Positions 54,850 to 63,618 of a stretch of DNA of 64,000 nt are shown here, one piece after another; position 1 is the first letter of the stretch, and every line of letters starts with the position of its first letter. Source of the stretch: Kingdonia uniflora (lineage: Eukaryota; Streptophyta; Magnoliopsida; Ranunculales; Circaeasteraceae); NCBI GenBank assembly GCA_014058105.1, contig JACGCM010001655.1, positions 1,302,001 to 1,366,000 of the forward strand. The letters run 5' to 3'. The position numbers and the translations under genes are program-made. Under the pieces are notes generated by a model. The model did no database searches, was not told the DNA's origin, and saw only the letters and a program-made list of their open reading frames with translations.

Positions 54850-55215
54850 ACACTCATTGTTGACATAGGAAGTGCAGCTGATATACTGTTCAAATAAGCG
54901 ATTGATGTCATAGACCTTAAAGATTCAGTCAAAGCTTCAACCACGGCCATCATAGGCTTCAATGATTCCAAGCAATCAGCCTTGGGGGAGATCACATTGC
55001 CTTCTTAAGCAGGACCAGAAACCACATTCGTGAAATTCATTGTTATTAACGCAGAGTCAAAATACTTGGAGATCCTGGGAAGAAGTTGGTTCCACTCCAT
55101 CAAAGTAATACCTTCATCATATCATCTGTCATTACGTTTTCCAACACAAACTATAGCACGAATGTGTAAAAATACCACCACAAACTCTCATACAACTAAA
55201 CTTCTGAAAGCATAG
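54850..55215 (+). pseudogene. Gypsy-C aspartic protease
   Basis: TLIVDIGSAADILFK carries the Asp-x-Gly-Ser site (about 54862). A stop follows, then SVKASTTAIIGFNDSKQSAL and NAESKYLEILGRSWFHSIKV, as in Gypsy-A and Gypsy-B. Two stops occur (54895 and 55006). Confidence 0.75.
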
Positions 55216-55320
55216 CAATTACAGCAAGAACAACCTCTAACATTCGAGCAACATGATACTGAAGCAGTTGAATCCATAGAGCTCGATGGTTTAGGAAAAA
55301 ATACTTTCATTGGACCAAAA

Positions 55321-56240
55321 TTGTTATCAAAAGTAAAGGAAACCCTACTTCAGCTGTTAAAGAAGAATGTGGATGTCTTCGCATGGTCTTTTCAAGAGAT
55401 GTCAAGAATTGACCCTTCCATTACATGCCATAAACTAATCCTTATACCAAACAGTAAGGCTGTAGTACAGAAGCGTCGTAACCTAGCCCCCAGGCTTCGA
55501 GAAGCGGTTAATGAAGAAATATACAAGTTACTTCGTGTTGGATTCATTTGAGAAGCTAAATATCCAAAGTGAGTCTCGAACATCGTAGCAGTCTCAAAAA
55601 AGAATAGAAAAATCAGAGTGTGCGCTGACTTTATTGAGCAAAATAAGTTCATACCAAAAGATAACTTTCCCCTTCCGTTGATTCCTCACCTCCTCAGTTC
55701 TATAGCAGGCCATAAGCTTCTTCCAATGATGGATGCAGTTTCAGGATACAGCAAAGTCCCTCTCGCCGAAGAAGATCAAGGAAAGACTACATTCGTCACA
55801 CAAAGGGGACTTTACTATTACACAATCATGCTCTTTGGCTTAAAAAATGCATCAGCCACAAACTAGCGGCTCGTCACAAGAATGTTCAAATATCACTTAG
55901 GTAAAATCATGGAAGTGTACATCGATGACATGATCAGCAAAAGCCTAAAGCGAGAGGATCATTGCAAAAATTTGTAAACCATCTTTGACATCCTTCGAAC
56001 GTACCACATGAAGCTCAATCTTGAAAAATGCCAATTCGGAGTTGTATCTGGAAAGTTCTTGGGCCATCTAGTTAATAAGAGAGGAATAGAGATTGATCCC
56101 GCGCAAATCAAAGTACTTATGGCCATGCCATCACCACGAACCAAAAAAGATGTCCAAAAACTTACTGGTAAGATTACAACTCTTCACAGGTTTATCTCGA
56201 AGTCATCTGATCGATGCAAACTTCTTTACCTCCTTCTTTG
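55321..56240 (+). pseudogene. Gypsy-C reverse transcriptase
   Basis: VDVFAWSFQEMSRIDPSITC, RLREAVNEEIYKLLRVGFI, a stop, VCADFIEQNKFIPKDNFPLP, PMMDAVSGYSKVPLAEEDQG, IMLFGLKNASATN, then intact YIDD at 55918-55929, and LNLEKCQFGVVSGKFLGHLV with RGIEIDPAQIKVLMAMPSPR. The frame is broken by stops at 55549, 55570, 55864 and 55975, but stays in one phase, so point mutations rather than indels did most of the damage. Confidence 0.85.
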
Positions 56241-56279
56241 AGGAAATTCATCTTCTATAACAAAGAAATAACCCAAGGA

Positions 56280-56650
56280 AATCATCTGGACTCCAGAGTG
56301 TAAATTTGTTTTTCATGATCTCAAAAGATACTTAAGGCGTCCTCCTATAAAGAGTACTCCTGTTGAAGGTAAAACATTAATAATGTATTTATCGATAATA
56401 AATGACTCAATCAATTCTGTTCTTATTTGAGAAGATGAAGAAGTTGAGAAACCAATTTACTTCATCATAAAAATACTCATACCCGCTGAAAAAATATACA
56501 CAACAACTAAAAAGTAGTTGCTTACCCTGGTCTACAGTTCCCAAAAACATTGACCATATTTCCAAGCACACCCCATCAAAGTGATCATCAAATTCCCTCT
56601 CAATCTAGTGCTGTCCAAAAAAGAGAAATCCAGAAGAGTTCAATAGTGGT
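56280..56650 (+). pseudogene. Gypsy-C first RNase H, decayed
   Basis: IIWTPECKFVFHDLKRYLRR, IMYLSIINDSINSVLI, EKPIYFIIKILIPAEKIYTT and LLTLVYSSQK. The usual catalytic Asp positions are replaced, as in other Tat first RNase H domains. Confidence 0.7.
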
Positions 56651-56809
56651 TAATTTTCCTCGGAGAATATGACATATCTTTTGAACCCCAAATATCGATC
56701 AAAAGACAAGCCGTCGCAAATATTTTAGTAGATTTTCCCATCGAAGATCCCGAATGGGAAGAGCTCGACGAAGTTTTGGCAGATTACTCAATTACAGAAC
56801 CAGACGCAT

Positions 56810-57256
56810 GATCAAAAACTACAAGATGAAGACTTTATAGATGGCTTTGCTGGACCACGAGGGTCCGGAATTGGCATTGTTCTAATAACACCCTCCAATC
56901 ATCTAATTGAGAAAGCAATCAAACTCAAGTTCTATGCAACAAATAATGAAATAGAGTATGAAGCTATCTTACATGGTCTTGATCTTACCTTAATACTTGA
57001 AGTGGAAGAGATAGCTATATATGTGAATTCATTATTAGTGGCTAACCATTACAACAAAACATTCAAAACATCAGGAAAAATGGTTAATTATACCGCATTG
57101 GTCAAAAAAAAGATTAAACACGTCAAGACAGCAACAATTTCATATGTACCTAGAGCTGAAAACTGCCATACCAATGTACTAGCATACATTGCCGCCATGC
57201 CCGAGGATAGTGAGAAGAGAACTTTGGAGGTCAAAGTTATTGAACATTGGAAATGA
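56810..57256 (+). pseudogene. Gypsy-C second RNase H (archaeal-like), last coding block
   Basis: First Asp region LYIDGFAGPRGSGIGIVLI is read after a frameshift, then TNNEIEYEAILHGLDLTLI, IAIYVNSLLVANHYN (the usual TDS is VNS, so one catalytic Asp is lost) and ISYVPRAENCHTNVLAYIAA. Coding similarity ends at about 57256. The polypurine tract starts 130 bp further on, so integrase was lost before or after insertion. Confidence 0.75.
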
Positions 57257-57383
57257 CCAGATCAACCGACGTTAGAAATGACAAATGACCTTAAAACCTG
57301 TCACAGAGTTCGTACACAGCAGTTTGAGACACTTCACCAATTTAGATTTTCTTTTCGACACAACAACAAGTAATTGTATCGAT

Positions 57384-57398
57384 AATGGGGCGGGCGAT
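57384..57398 (+). other. Gypsy-C polypurine tract
   Basis: AATGGGGCGGGCGAT lies directly before the right LTR. Confidence 0.65.
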
Positions 57399-57957
57399 TG
57401 TAGAATCATATTCCTCAGATTCGATAAGGACAAACTAAAATAGAGCCAAGTCGAAGGTATCTAATCATTTGAGAAGATATTGTGGTAGCATACTCCCAAG
57501 ATTCGACAAGGAGAAGCTAGCAAAGCCAAGTCAAAGACACATAACCATTCGAGAAGATCTCAAGTCCACAACTATAGATCTCGATCCTTTATAGTAGCCG
57601 TTATACTTAGTCAAATAGAGTCATTGCAAGAGATCCGTGAAGTTCGCCCACTACCCATTAAGATAGGAGACCAATTATTTGTAACTATCGGTATCCATTA
57701 TAAATACAGGCATAGCCTATAATAAGAGGGATCCGATCGAGAATTATATTTTTTTTTACTATTTGTATCTATTCTATCTTTTAGCAATTGTAATAACTAG
57801 CACATATTGGATTTTACCATCAAACCCTCCTCGAGGTCGTGGTTTTTCTCAGGTTTTACTGAGCTTTTATATAAAATCTAGTGTGCTCTAGCTTAGAATT
57901 GAAATCTCTTTACTGAAGTATTAGCGAAGTTTCCCTTCCAGAAAACATGTCATTATA
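57399..57957 (+). repeat. Gypsy-C LTR, right
   Basis: TGTAGAATC...CATTATA, 559 bp, pairs with 52364-52919. TATA box at 57699. Confidence 0.9.
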
Positions 57958-58389
57958 ATTGGCGCCGTCTGTGGGAAAATTTAATTTTTCTTTACCAAAT
58001 CTCGTTCAATACAATTATTTCCATGACCAACATGAACCTCAGAAGTGCCTCCAGTACCCATAGGAACAATAAGGACGTTCAAGTCACCATCCATTCAAAA
58101 ATCGTCAATTTTCATAATGCTATTGTCGAGCTTCAGAAGCAAATGGAGTCTGACAGGAACCTGCGACTGGAGGATCAGAGAATTCACGCTCAAGCCCTCC
58201 AACTTTAGAGGGACAAGAGGAGGAAGGCCCTGGAACAATAGAGCTGAAATCATCAAAAAGAAATGAAAAGTTTACGAAGACAACATGATCAACTCACTGG
58301 TCGCCAAGGATCACCTCCACATGCCCGAAGTGATCATCGGTCGTGAGCTGTCCAGAGGGAAAGCCTACCAAGGTAAGAGAAAATTCAAA
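57958..58389 (+). pseudogene. Gypsy-C second interior copy, truncated after 430 bp
   Basis: Repeats the primer site and the beginning of gag (ATG 58023, MTNMNLRSASSTHRNNKDVQ, a stop at 58206, then GRELSRGKAYQGKRKFK in the shifted frame). It aligns base for base with 52920-53346 apart from scattered changes. Similarity stops at about 58389, exactly where Copia-2 integrase sequence begins. Confidence 0.85.
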
Positions 58390-59068
58390 TGGTTTAGAAT
58401 GGTATCCTCCATCACCATAGTTGTGTTGTTACTCCTTCAACAAAATGAGGTAGTTGAAAGAAAGCACTGACATTTATCCGAAGTCGTGAGGGCATTGCGA
58501 TTTCAAGCCAATTTACCCTTGATGTTTTAGGGAGAATGTGTACTTGCTGCTGCCTATCTTATCAACTTAATCCCAACACCGTTGCTTAAAAACAAAAGTC
58601 CTCTTGAAATTTTATTTCGAGTTTGCCCGAATTACAATCGCCTTCGTGTTTTTGGGTGTCTTTGTTATGCCCACAACATCCATCACCAACATAAGTTTGA
58701 TTCACGGGCACGTCATTGTGTATTTATCGGAAAAAAAAAAAAAAAAAAAGTTTACTAGCCAAGATGTTGTCATCCACAAAACAATTTCCCCCTTTCAGAA
58801 CTCTAATCAAGAACCAACTCCTCATACCGTAATTCCAAACCCCATTGTAGACCACTTCTCCACAGATTTCATTGAACCGCCACCAACAACAACAACATCG
58901 AGTACATTAAATACACCTAATCCAATTAACAAAACAATCGAAATTACTAATGCACCTACTTTTTCCTCCAATGTTTGTCGTTTAACTCGAATTCAGAGTG
59001 CACCAATGCATCTAGTTGACTATGACTATCCAACTATTGTCTCCAACCCACATCAGCTTCTTCAGTGA
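58390..59068 (+). pseudogene. Copia-2 integrase, C-terminal half
   Basis: Begins mid-domain with ILHHHSCVVTP and QNEVVERKH, the catalytic-Glu block of copia integrases. VVRALRFQANLPLM, LAAAYLINLIPTPLLKNKSP and RLRVFGCLCYAHNIHHQHKF follow. A run of 19 A at 58731-58749 interrupts the frame just after RARHCVFIG, and the linker to RT contains Thr/Pro-rich sequence. The front of the domain (zinc segment and first two Asp) is deleted together with protease. Confidence 0.8.
58731..58749 (+). repeat. A19 homopolymer inside Copia-2 integrase frame
   Basis: Nineteen consecutive A between the FIG block and FTSQDVV, where relatives have a normal codon stretch. Confidence 0.9.
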
Positions 59069-60354
59069 GCGGTTCTCAAGGTACGCCATATCCCATTTCT
59101 TCTTTTCTAGGTTATCATAAATTTTTTCGTAAACACCGTGCTTTTCTAGCGGCCATAGCAACTGTTTCAGAACCCAAGTCATTTACTCAAGCTTTCAAAG
59201 AATCTCATTGGCGTAAAGCAATGTCAGATGAAATTCAAGCCTCGGAGAAAACTAATACATGGACTATTATAGCCCTCCCACCGGGAAAGAAGGCTATAGG
59301 ATGCAGATGGGTATTTAAAATCAAACATCAATCCGATGGCTCCATCGAGTGGTACAAGGCTCGTCTTATAGCTAAAGGCTACACGCAACAAGAAGGGCTT
59401 GACTACAATGAAACATTTGCACCAGTAGCAAAAATGCTCACCGTACATTGTCTACTTGACGTAACAAGTACTCGAAATTGGTCTCTTCATCAAATTGACG
59501 TGAACAATGCCTTTTTACATGGAGACCTTCATGAAGAAGTTTATATGAAAGTAACCCCTGGTTATTCAAAATAGGGGGAATTTTATGTTTGCAAACTAAA
59601 TAAGTTGTTGTATGGTTTAAAATAGACCTCAAAAAATTGGAATTCGACGATCACCAAAGCCTTGCTGCAAGCTAGTTTCAAGCAATCACAAGCTGATCAT
59701 TCATTGTTCGTTCGACGCACCGCCACAAGTCAAACTTATATCATAATCTATGTCAGCGACTTCGTCATCACCGGTGATAATCCACATGAAATCACTCGTT
59801 TGAAAGCTTATTTGCATTCCAAGTTCAATATCAAGGACCTTGGGAATCTTAAATATTTTCTAGGTATTGAGGTGGCCCGATCACGAGAAGGATTATTTTT
59901 ATCCCAACGGAAGTATACCTTGGAGATTCTCAAAGATGCTAGTTATTTAGGTGTCAAGCCTTCATCTTCTCCCATGGAACAACATTTAAAACTTACACCC
60001 AAAGATTGTAGTTTATTACCCGACGCACCTGTTTATAGACATTTAGTTGGTAGATTAATTTACCTCACCCAGATTAATTTACCTCACCATCACTCGACCC
60101 GACATCGTATTTCCAGTCAATCTCCTAAGTCAATTCATACAAGCACCTCGTCAACCTCACTTAGATCAGTTGCTGCCTTCAAGTTCTTTGCTACCTTAAA
60201 AACACACCAGGGCAAGGTATTCTTCTATCTTCAACTTGTGAGTTGCAATTATATGGTTACTGTGACTCGGATTGGGCTAGTTGTCCTACTACAAGGTACT
60301 CTACCTCAGGTTATTGTATCTTCTTGGGTCGAAGCCCAATATCATGGCGCATAA
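59069..60354 (+). pseudogene. Copia-2 reverse transcriptase
   Basis: FTQAFKESHWRKAMSDEIQA, NTWTIIALPPGKKAIGCRWV, KARLIAKGYTQQEGLDYNET, LHQIDVNNAFLHGDLHEEVY, a stop at 59572, LNKLLYGLK, another stop, then a long frame 59662-60354 with the catalytic site changed to YVSD (59749-59760) from YVDD. FNIKDLGNLKYFLGIEVARS and LVGRLIYLTQINL complete it. Loss of the first catalytic Asp makes the enzyme inactive regardless of the stops. This is the longest near-intact pol stretch in the window. Confidence 0.9.
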
Positions 60355-60729
60355 AGAAACAAACAACTGTATCACGATCATCTGCGGAAGCTGAGTACCG
60401 TTCTATGGCTAATGCTACATGTGAAATCATTTGGCTTTGCTATCTACTTCGTGATTTAGGCATCGTGACAATTCGACCAACCACACTTTTTTTGCGACAA
60501 CCAAGCTACCCTATACATTGCTGCAAATCCAATATATAATGAAAGAACCAAACACATCAAAATTGATTGTCATATTGTTCGGCAGAAGATCAAAGATGGG
60601 TCAATTCAAACTGCCAAAATTCATACATCTCAACAAATTGCCGATGCCTTTACAAAAGCTTTGGGTCATGATCAACTTCATCACATAATGTCCAAGTTGG
60701 GCTTGATTAGTCTCCACGCACCAACTTAA
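60243..60729 (+). pseudogene. Copia-2 RNase H and C-terminus
   Basis: LYGYCDSDWASCPTTRYSTS, WRIKKQTTVSRSSAEAEYRS, MANATCEIIWLCYLLRDLGI, then after a frameshift [20 protein letters not shown] and [20 protein letters not shown] to a stop at 60727. These are the typical Asp-Glu-containing RNase H motifs and polyprotein C-terminus of Ty1/copia elements. The first part overlaps the end of the RT frame in another phase, showing a frameshift near 60240. Confidence 0.85.
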
Positions 60730-60741
60730 GGGAGTCTTAAA

Positions 60742-60985
60742 TGATGTTATTGTATCCCTAATAGTTAATAGTTTGGAGTATATCCTAATCCTTATCAAGT
60801 GGTTAATGTATCTCAATTATCTCTGTGTACTCCTAGATTGTTGGAGTAACGTCATCACTAGTTTAGGTAGAGTTAAATCCCTGATTATGGAAAATACTGC
60901 TGTAAATTCTCTATATATTGTACTCTTTAGTGAATGAATAAATGGCATAAGTAATTACCCATCTTTCTTCTCTCTTTTCTTTACA
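60742..60985 (+). repeat. Copia-2 3' LTR
   Basis: 244 bp, TGATGTTATTG...TTTACA. It is preceded by the purine-rich AAGGGAG tract (60728-60734). Confidence 0.85.
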
Positions 60986-61275
60986 CAATTTCAACTTCAC
61001 ACGTTGTTCACTCTTAAAGATTTTCTCTCTCTCTCTCTCTCACAAGTTGAAGTGTTCCATTTGAACACTCCTCTCCTCTGATTTGCCCAAGTTCGTTTTT
61101 AGTTTTTTTTTAATTTTTTTGTCACCTTCAGATCAGCCCGATCCGAGCATAACCTAATTTTTGTATTATTTCTTACTGCACATTCTCTGACAAAAGACAT
61201 TGAGACACAAAAGTGACTAAACTATTTCTCAAACGCTATCTCCTCCACTACATCAAGCCCTAAACCCTCATCACC

Positions 61276-61299
61276 ATGGCACCACTCATGGAGGAAAGG
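61276..61299 (+). pseudogene. Possible first exon of F-box-like gene
   Basis: ATG in a good plant context (CACCATGGCACCA) encodes MAPLMEER, followed by GTTTGC as donor-like sequence. A CT microsatellite in the upstream region (61026-61050) is common in plant 5' leaders. A link to the exon at 62169 is inference. Confidence 0.3.
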
Positions 61300-61443
61300 T
61301 TTGCTCTCTCTCTCTCTTATGAATCATTATGTGTTTGATCTAACTTGAAAAATAGAGACTTTAGTTTTAGTTCCTGCGTAAAAGTAGAACACTTTTTTTT
61401 TAATAAAAGCATTTATGAAATTATCACAGTATCCAATTCTCAT

Positions 61444-61853
61444 TCTCCATAATCAGTTCTTATAATGGTTGTCAAATACCTCCATAATCAAGAGTAATCA
61501 ATTTATATCTACCAAACCACTTTGGAATATGGTTCATCATTTTTCACCATTCTCCTAATTAGTCTTTTGGGGCTCGCCACAGTACCTCTGCAAGCCACAC
61601 ACACGCTCCATTTTAAGTCAAGATAAATCTTGGCAGATGACCCTCTCCATAATCAGTTCTTATAATGGTTGTCAAATACCTCCATAATCAAGAGTAATCA
61701 ATTTATATCTACCAAACCACTTGGGAATTTGGAAGTTCGTCGGGTTCATCATTTTTCACCATTCTCCTAACTAATCTCCCAGGGCTCGCCACAGTTCCTC
61801 CGCAAGACACACGCTCCATTTTAAGTCAAGATAAATCTTGGCAGATGACCCCC
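61444..61853. repeat. 200-bp tandem duplication (two diverged copies)
   Basis: TCTCCATAATCAGTTCTTAT starts at 61444 and again at 61644. The copies share the end TAAATCTTGGCAGATGACC and differ by several substitutions plus a 10-bp indel (near 61731). Confidence 0.9.
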
Positions 61854-61930
61854 GGTGTGTTAGGTTTCGAACTCGTGACATCTCTCTCATCTCTCCAAGA
61901 GATGGTCCTAAACCAGTAGCCCAACACCAA
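61740..61930 (-). mobile_element. tRNA-related SINE-like insert (minus strand), first
   Basis: On the minus strand, GTTGGGCTACTGGTTTAGG resembles an A box and ACGAGTTCGAAACC resembles a B box of RNA polymerase III, spaced as in tRNA-derived SINEs. A non-tRNA body follows and extends into the 200-bp duplication. Ends and target duplication were not defined. Confidence 0.4.
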
Positions 61931-62120
61931 AGAGGTATGAATTTCGATATCAAAAACCTCAAAAAGCCTAATAATTTTTTTTATTCTAATATATATACTG
62001 ACTGGGACATCAAAATTTGAACTTGGGTTGAGAAATAGTTATGGATAACCCTATCTGGAACAACAAATTTATGTCCAGGGCCTTCAATGAAGTCTAACCT
62101 TTTTTTTCCTTTTTCTTTAT

Positions 62121-62396
62121 GATCTATATACCATAGTTGTTATTTCTTATAAATGTTGGTTTCAGTATCTCAGGAGCAATCTTATAAATTCGAAGGAGCT
62201 CATGAAATGTCTGTAGTCTAATCTTCCAAAGGAGCTTGTGAAACCTCTGTGGTAGCCTGATCTATATACCATAGTTGTTATTTCTTATAAATGTTGGTTT
62301 CAGTATCTCAGGAGCAATCTTATAAATTCGAAGGAGCTCATGAAATGTCTGTAGTCTAATCTTCCAAAGGAGCTTGTGAAACCTCTGTGGTAGCCT
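62121..62396 (+). repeat. Perfect 138-bp tandem duplication
   Basis: Two copies beginning GATCTATATACCATAGTTGT at 62121 and 62259 appear identical. Each contains a TTTCAG acceptor-like site and the first codons of the F-box-like exon, so the exon start exists twice. Confidence 0.95.
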
Positions 62397-62560
62397 GATC
62401 TTCTAGAGGAGCTCATAGAAGTTATCTTCTGAAAGCTCGTGTTTACGGATCAAGCATGTGATCGTGCTATGTGCAAGAGATGGCGTGATCTATACGTCGA
62501 ATACAACCAGGAAGACAACCTCCATGGCTCTTTAGGCGATCCCAACCAATGACCTGCGGA
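62307..62560 (+). pseudogene. F-box-like exon, broken
   Basis: After TTTCAG the frame reads YLRSNLINSKELMKCL, a stop, SNLPKELVKPLW, a stop, PDLLEELIEVIF, a stop, then KLVFTDQACDRAMCKRWRDL and YVEYNQEDN. The pattern LPxEL...VCKRWRDL is that of an F-box, which binds SKP1 in ubiquitin ligases. Three in-frame stops make it a pseudogene. The same frame starts in the upstream duplicate copy (62169). The downstream region is disrupted by a SINE-like insert. Confidence 0.45.
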
Positions 62561-62735
62561 CTGTCAATTCCCGACTCGTGAAAATAGCCCGCAAACCACA
62601 CGAACCGGGCTTGCCGACACAAGGCCAACGGGCTCATATCAACCTCGAAGCCCACATGGAGGTGAGAATCGAGCCCTTGACCTCTCGATGGTGGGTTACG
62701 TACCATCCACTAGAGCACAAGCTAGTTGGTCAGAA
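62530..62735 (-). mobile_element. tRNA-related SINE-like insert (minus strand), second
   Basis: Minus-strand TTGTGCTCTAGTGGATGG resembles an A box and GGTCAAGGGCTCGATTCTC a B box, in tRNA-like spacing (starting near 62728). The body contains GAGCCCGTTGGCCTTGTGTC. It interrupts the F-box-like remnant. Exact ends are uncertain. Confidence 0.5.
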
Positions 62736-62739
62736 TATC

Positions 62740-63590
62740 CCTCCCCCAAATGTGTGAAAAGTGGATTAATGCTACTAGATTTGAAAATATTTCTTTCCCT
62801 TTACAAATGAGAAAGATGGAATTTTCTCCTATTCAAAGACTACATGATTGCCATGAAAACCCGTTGATGCCACCATCAAATGCCCCCATACGTCCAACGA
62901 TTACTTCATTTGTGAACTCCAGTACCCTCGGGATGGAGAATTACGATTTACCATTGTGTATCTTTTTTTCTTTCTTTTTTTTTTTTTTTTTTCTGACACA
63001 TAAAAACTATTGTACATAATTTATCAGCAAGAGACTATCATCATTTTACAATAGATTATACAACCTATCTTACCCAACAGATTATACCATTGTGTACCAA
63101 AACATGTTTTCACAAGAATAAAAGCTGGACACTTCAATGCCCAATTTTAGTTTTCAGCCTATTCCTTTGAATGGCATTGCTTATAAAAGATGGTCCCATG
63201 TACTGCTTGGGTAATTGTGGAACCGTAGGAGTTTTTGATATTGCCCAGAAAACTTGGAATAGGATTGCAGCGTTGCCACATGATCCTAATACGCTCTTTA
63301 GAAATAAGCTCTCGTAAATGTCAGGGAAGTGATTTTGTTAATTGTAAAATACTGGAACTACAATGAGAATATTTACGATGTCAATTATTGCAGGAATAAT
63401 CGTTCTCAAAATTGCTTGGTCAAAGTAAAAAGTTTAGGAGGTCAAGTACTATTTTTCACTAGCCGTCAACTTGTTTCGGTTCCAGAATCAGTGATACCTG
63501 AAGCAATACGAGATGGGATTTGTGAATCTGTTTGTCCGAGTTGTTTCTATCTACTCGTAGAAAGATAGCCAGAGGTTCATGTACTCTTGC
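62740..63590 (+). pseudogene. F-box-associated (DUF295-like) remnant
   Basis: Scattered frames: 62726-62950 (KWINATRFENISFPLQMRKM), 63170-63320 (LNGIAYKRWSHVLLG, then CGTVGVFDIAQKTWNRIAAL) and 63329-63568 (NCLVKVKSLGGQVLFFTSRQ, VSVPESVIPEAIRDGICES). The last matches the WVKVKSLGGxxLFF-type segment of plant DUF295 F-box-associated domains. Frames shift between blocks, and a T-rich tract (62961-62992) lies in the middle. Assignment rests on a short motif. Confidence 0.35.
62961..62992. repeat. Poly-T tract
   Basis: T-rich run including about 20 consecutive T. It could be the poly(A) tail of a minus-strand retroposed sequence. Confidence 0.7.
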
Positions 63591-63618
63591 AAGCCAGAGG
63601 TTCATGTACTCTTGCACT
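63569..63618 (+). repeat. 25-bp tandem duplication
   Basis: AGCCAGAGGTTCATGTACTC plus TTGCA occurs twice in a row without change. Confidence 0.9.

Larger units (their letters stand above)
52364..58389 (+). mobile_element. Gypsy-C: integrase-less Tat-type element followed by a truncated second copy
   Basis: LTR (52364-52919), interior with gag, protease, RT and two RNase H domains, LTR (57399-57957), then a second primer site and the first 430 bp of a second interior copy (57958-58389). The second copy stops abruptly where Copia-2 integrase sequence resumes. There is no integrase between RNase H (57256) and the polypurine tract (57384). Primer site and gag resemble Gypsy-A. No right-hand target duplication survives, because that flank was deleted with Copia-2 protease and front-integrase sequence. 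Confidence 0.85.
11256..60985 (+). mobile_element. Copia-2: Ty1/copia retrotransposon, host of all nested insertions
   Basis: The LTRs are about 240 bp. The right LTR (60742-60985) is contiguous. The left LTR is in three pieces (11256-11432, 25440-25454, 51295-51341) split by Gypsy-A and Copia-1, and the rejoined pieces align along the whole right LTR. PBS TGGTATTAGAGCC follows at 51342. gag lies at 51378-52360, the end of integrase, RT and RNase H at 58390-60729, and a purine-rich tract precedes the right LTR. Protease and the front of integrase are missing at the Gypsy-C junction. After subtracting the insertions about 3.9 kb remain. The outer flanks (TTAGA and CAATT) do not form a target duplication, so the outer boundary is less certain than the inner ones. 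Confidence 0.85.

Noticed and set aside
11246..60992. CAACTTC on both outer flanks of Copia-2 as a target duplication
   Set aside because: It is not adjacent to the LTR end on the right (about 10 bp away) and is longer than the 5-bp duplication normal for copia elements.
62680..62735. Possible tRNA gene (A and B box motifs)
   Set aside because: No cloverleaf can be folded around them. The spacing and following body fit a SINE better.
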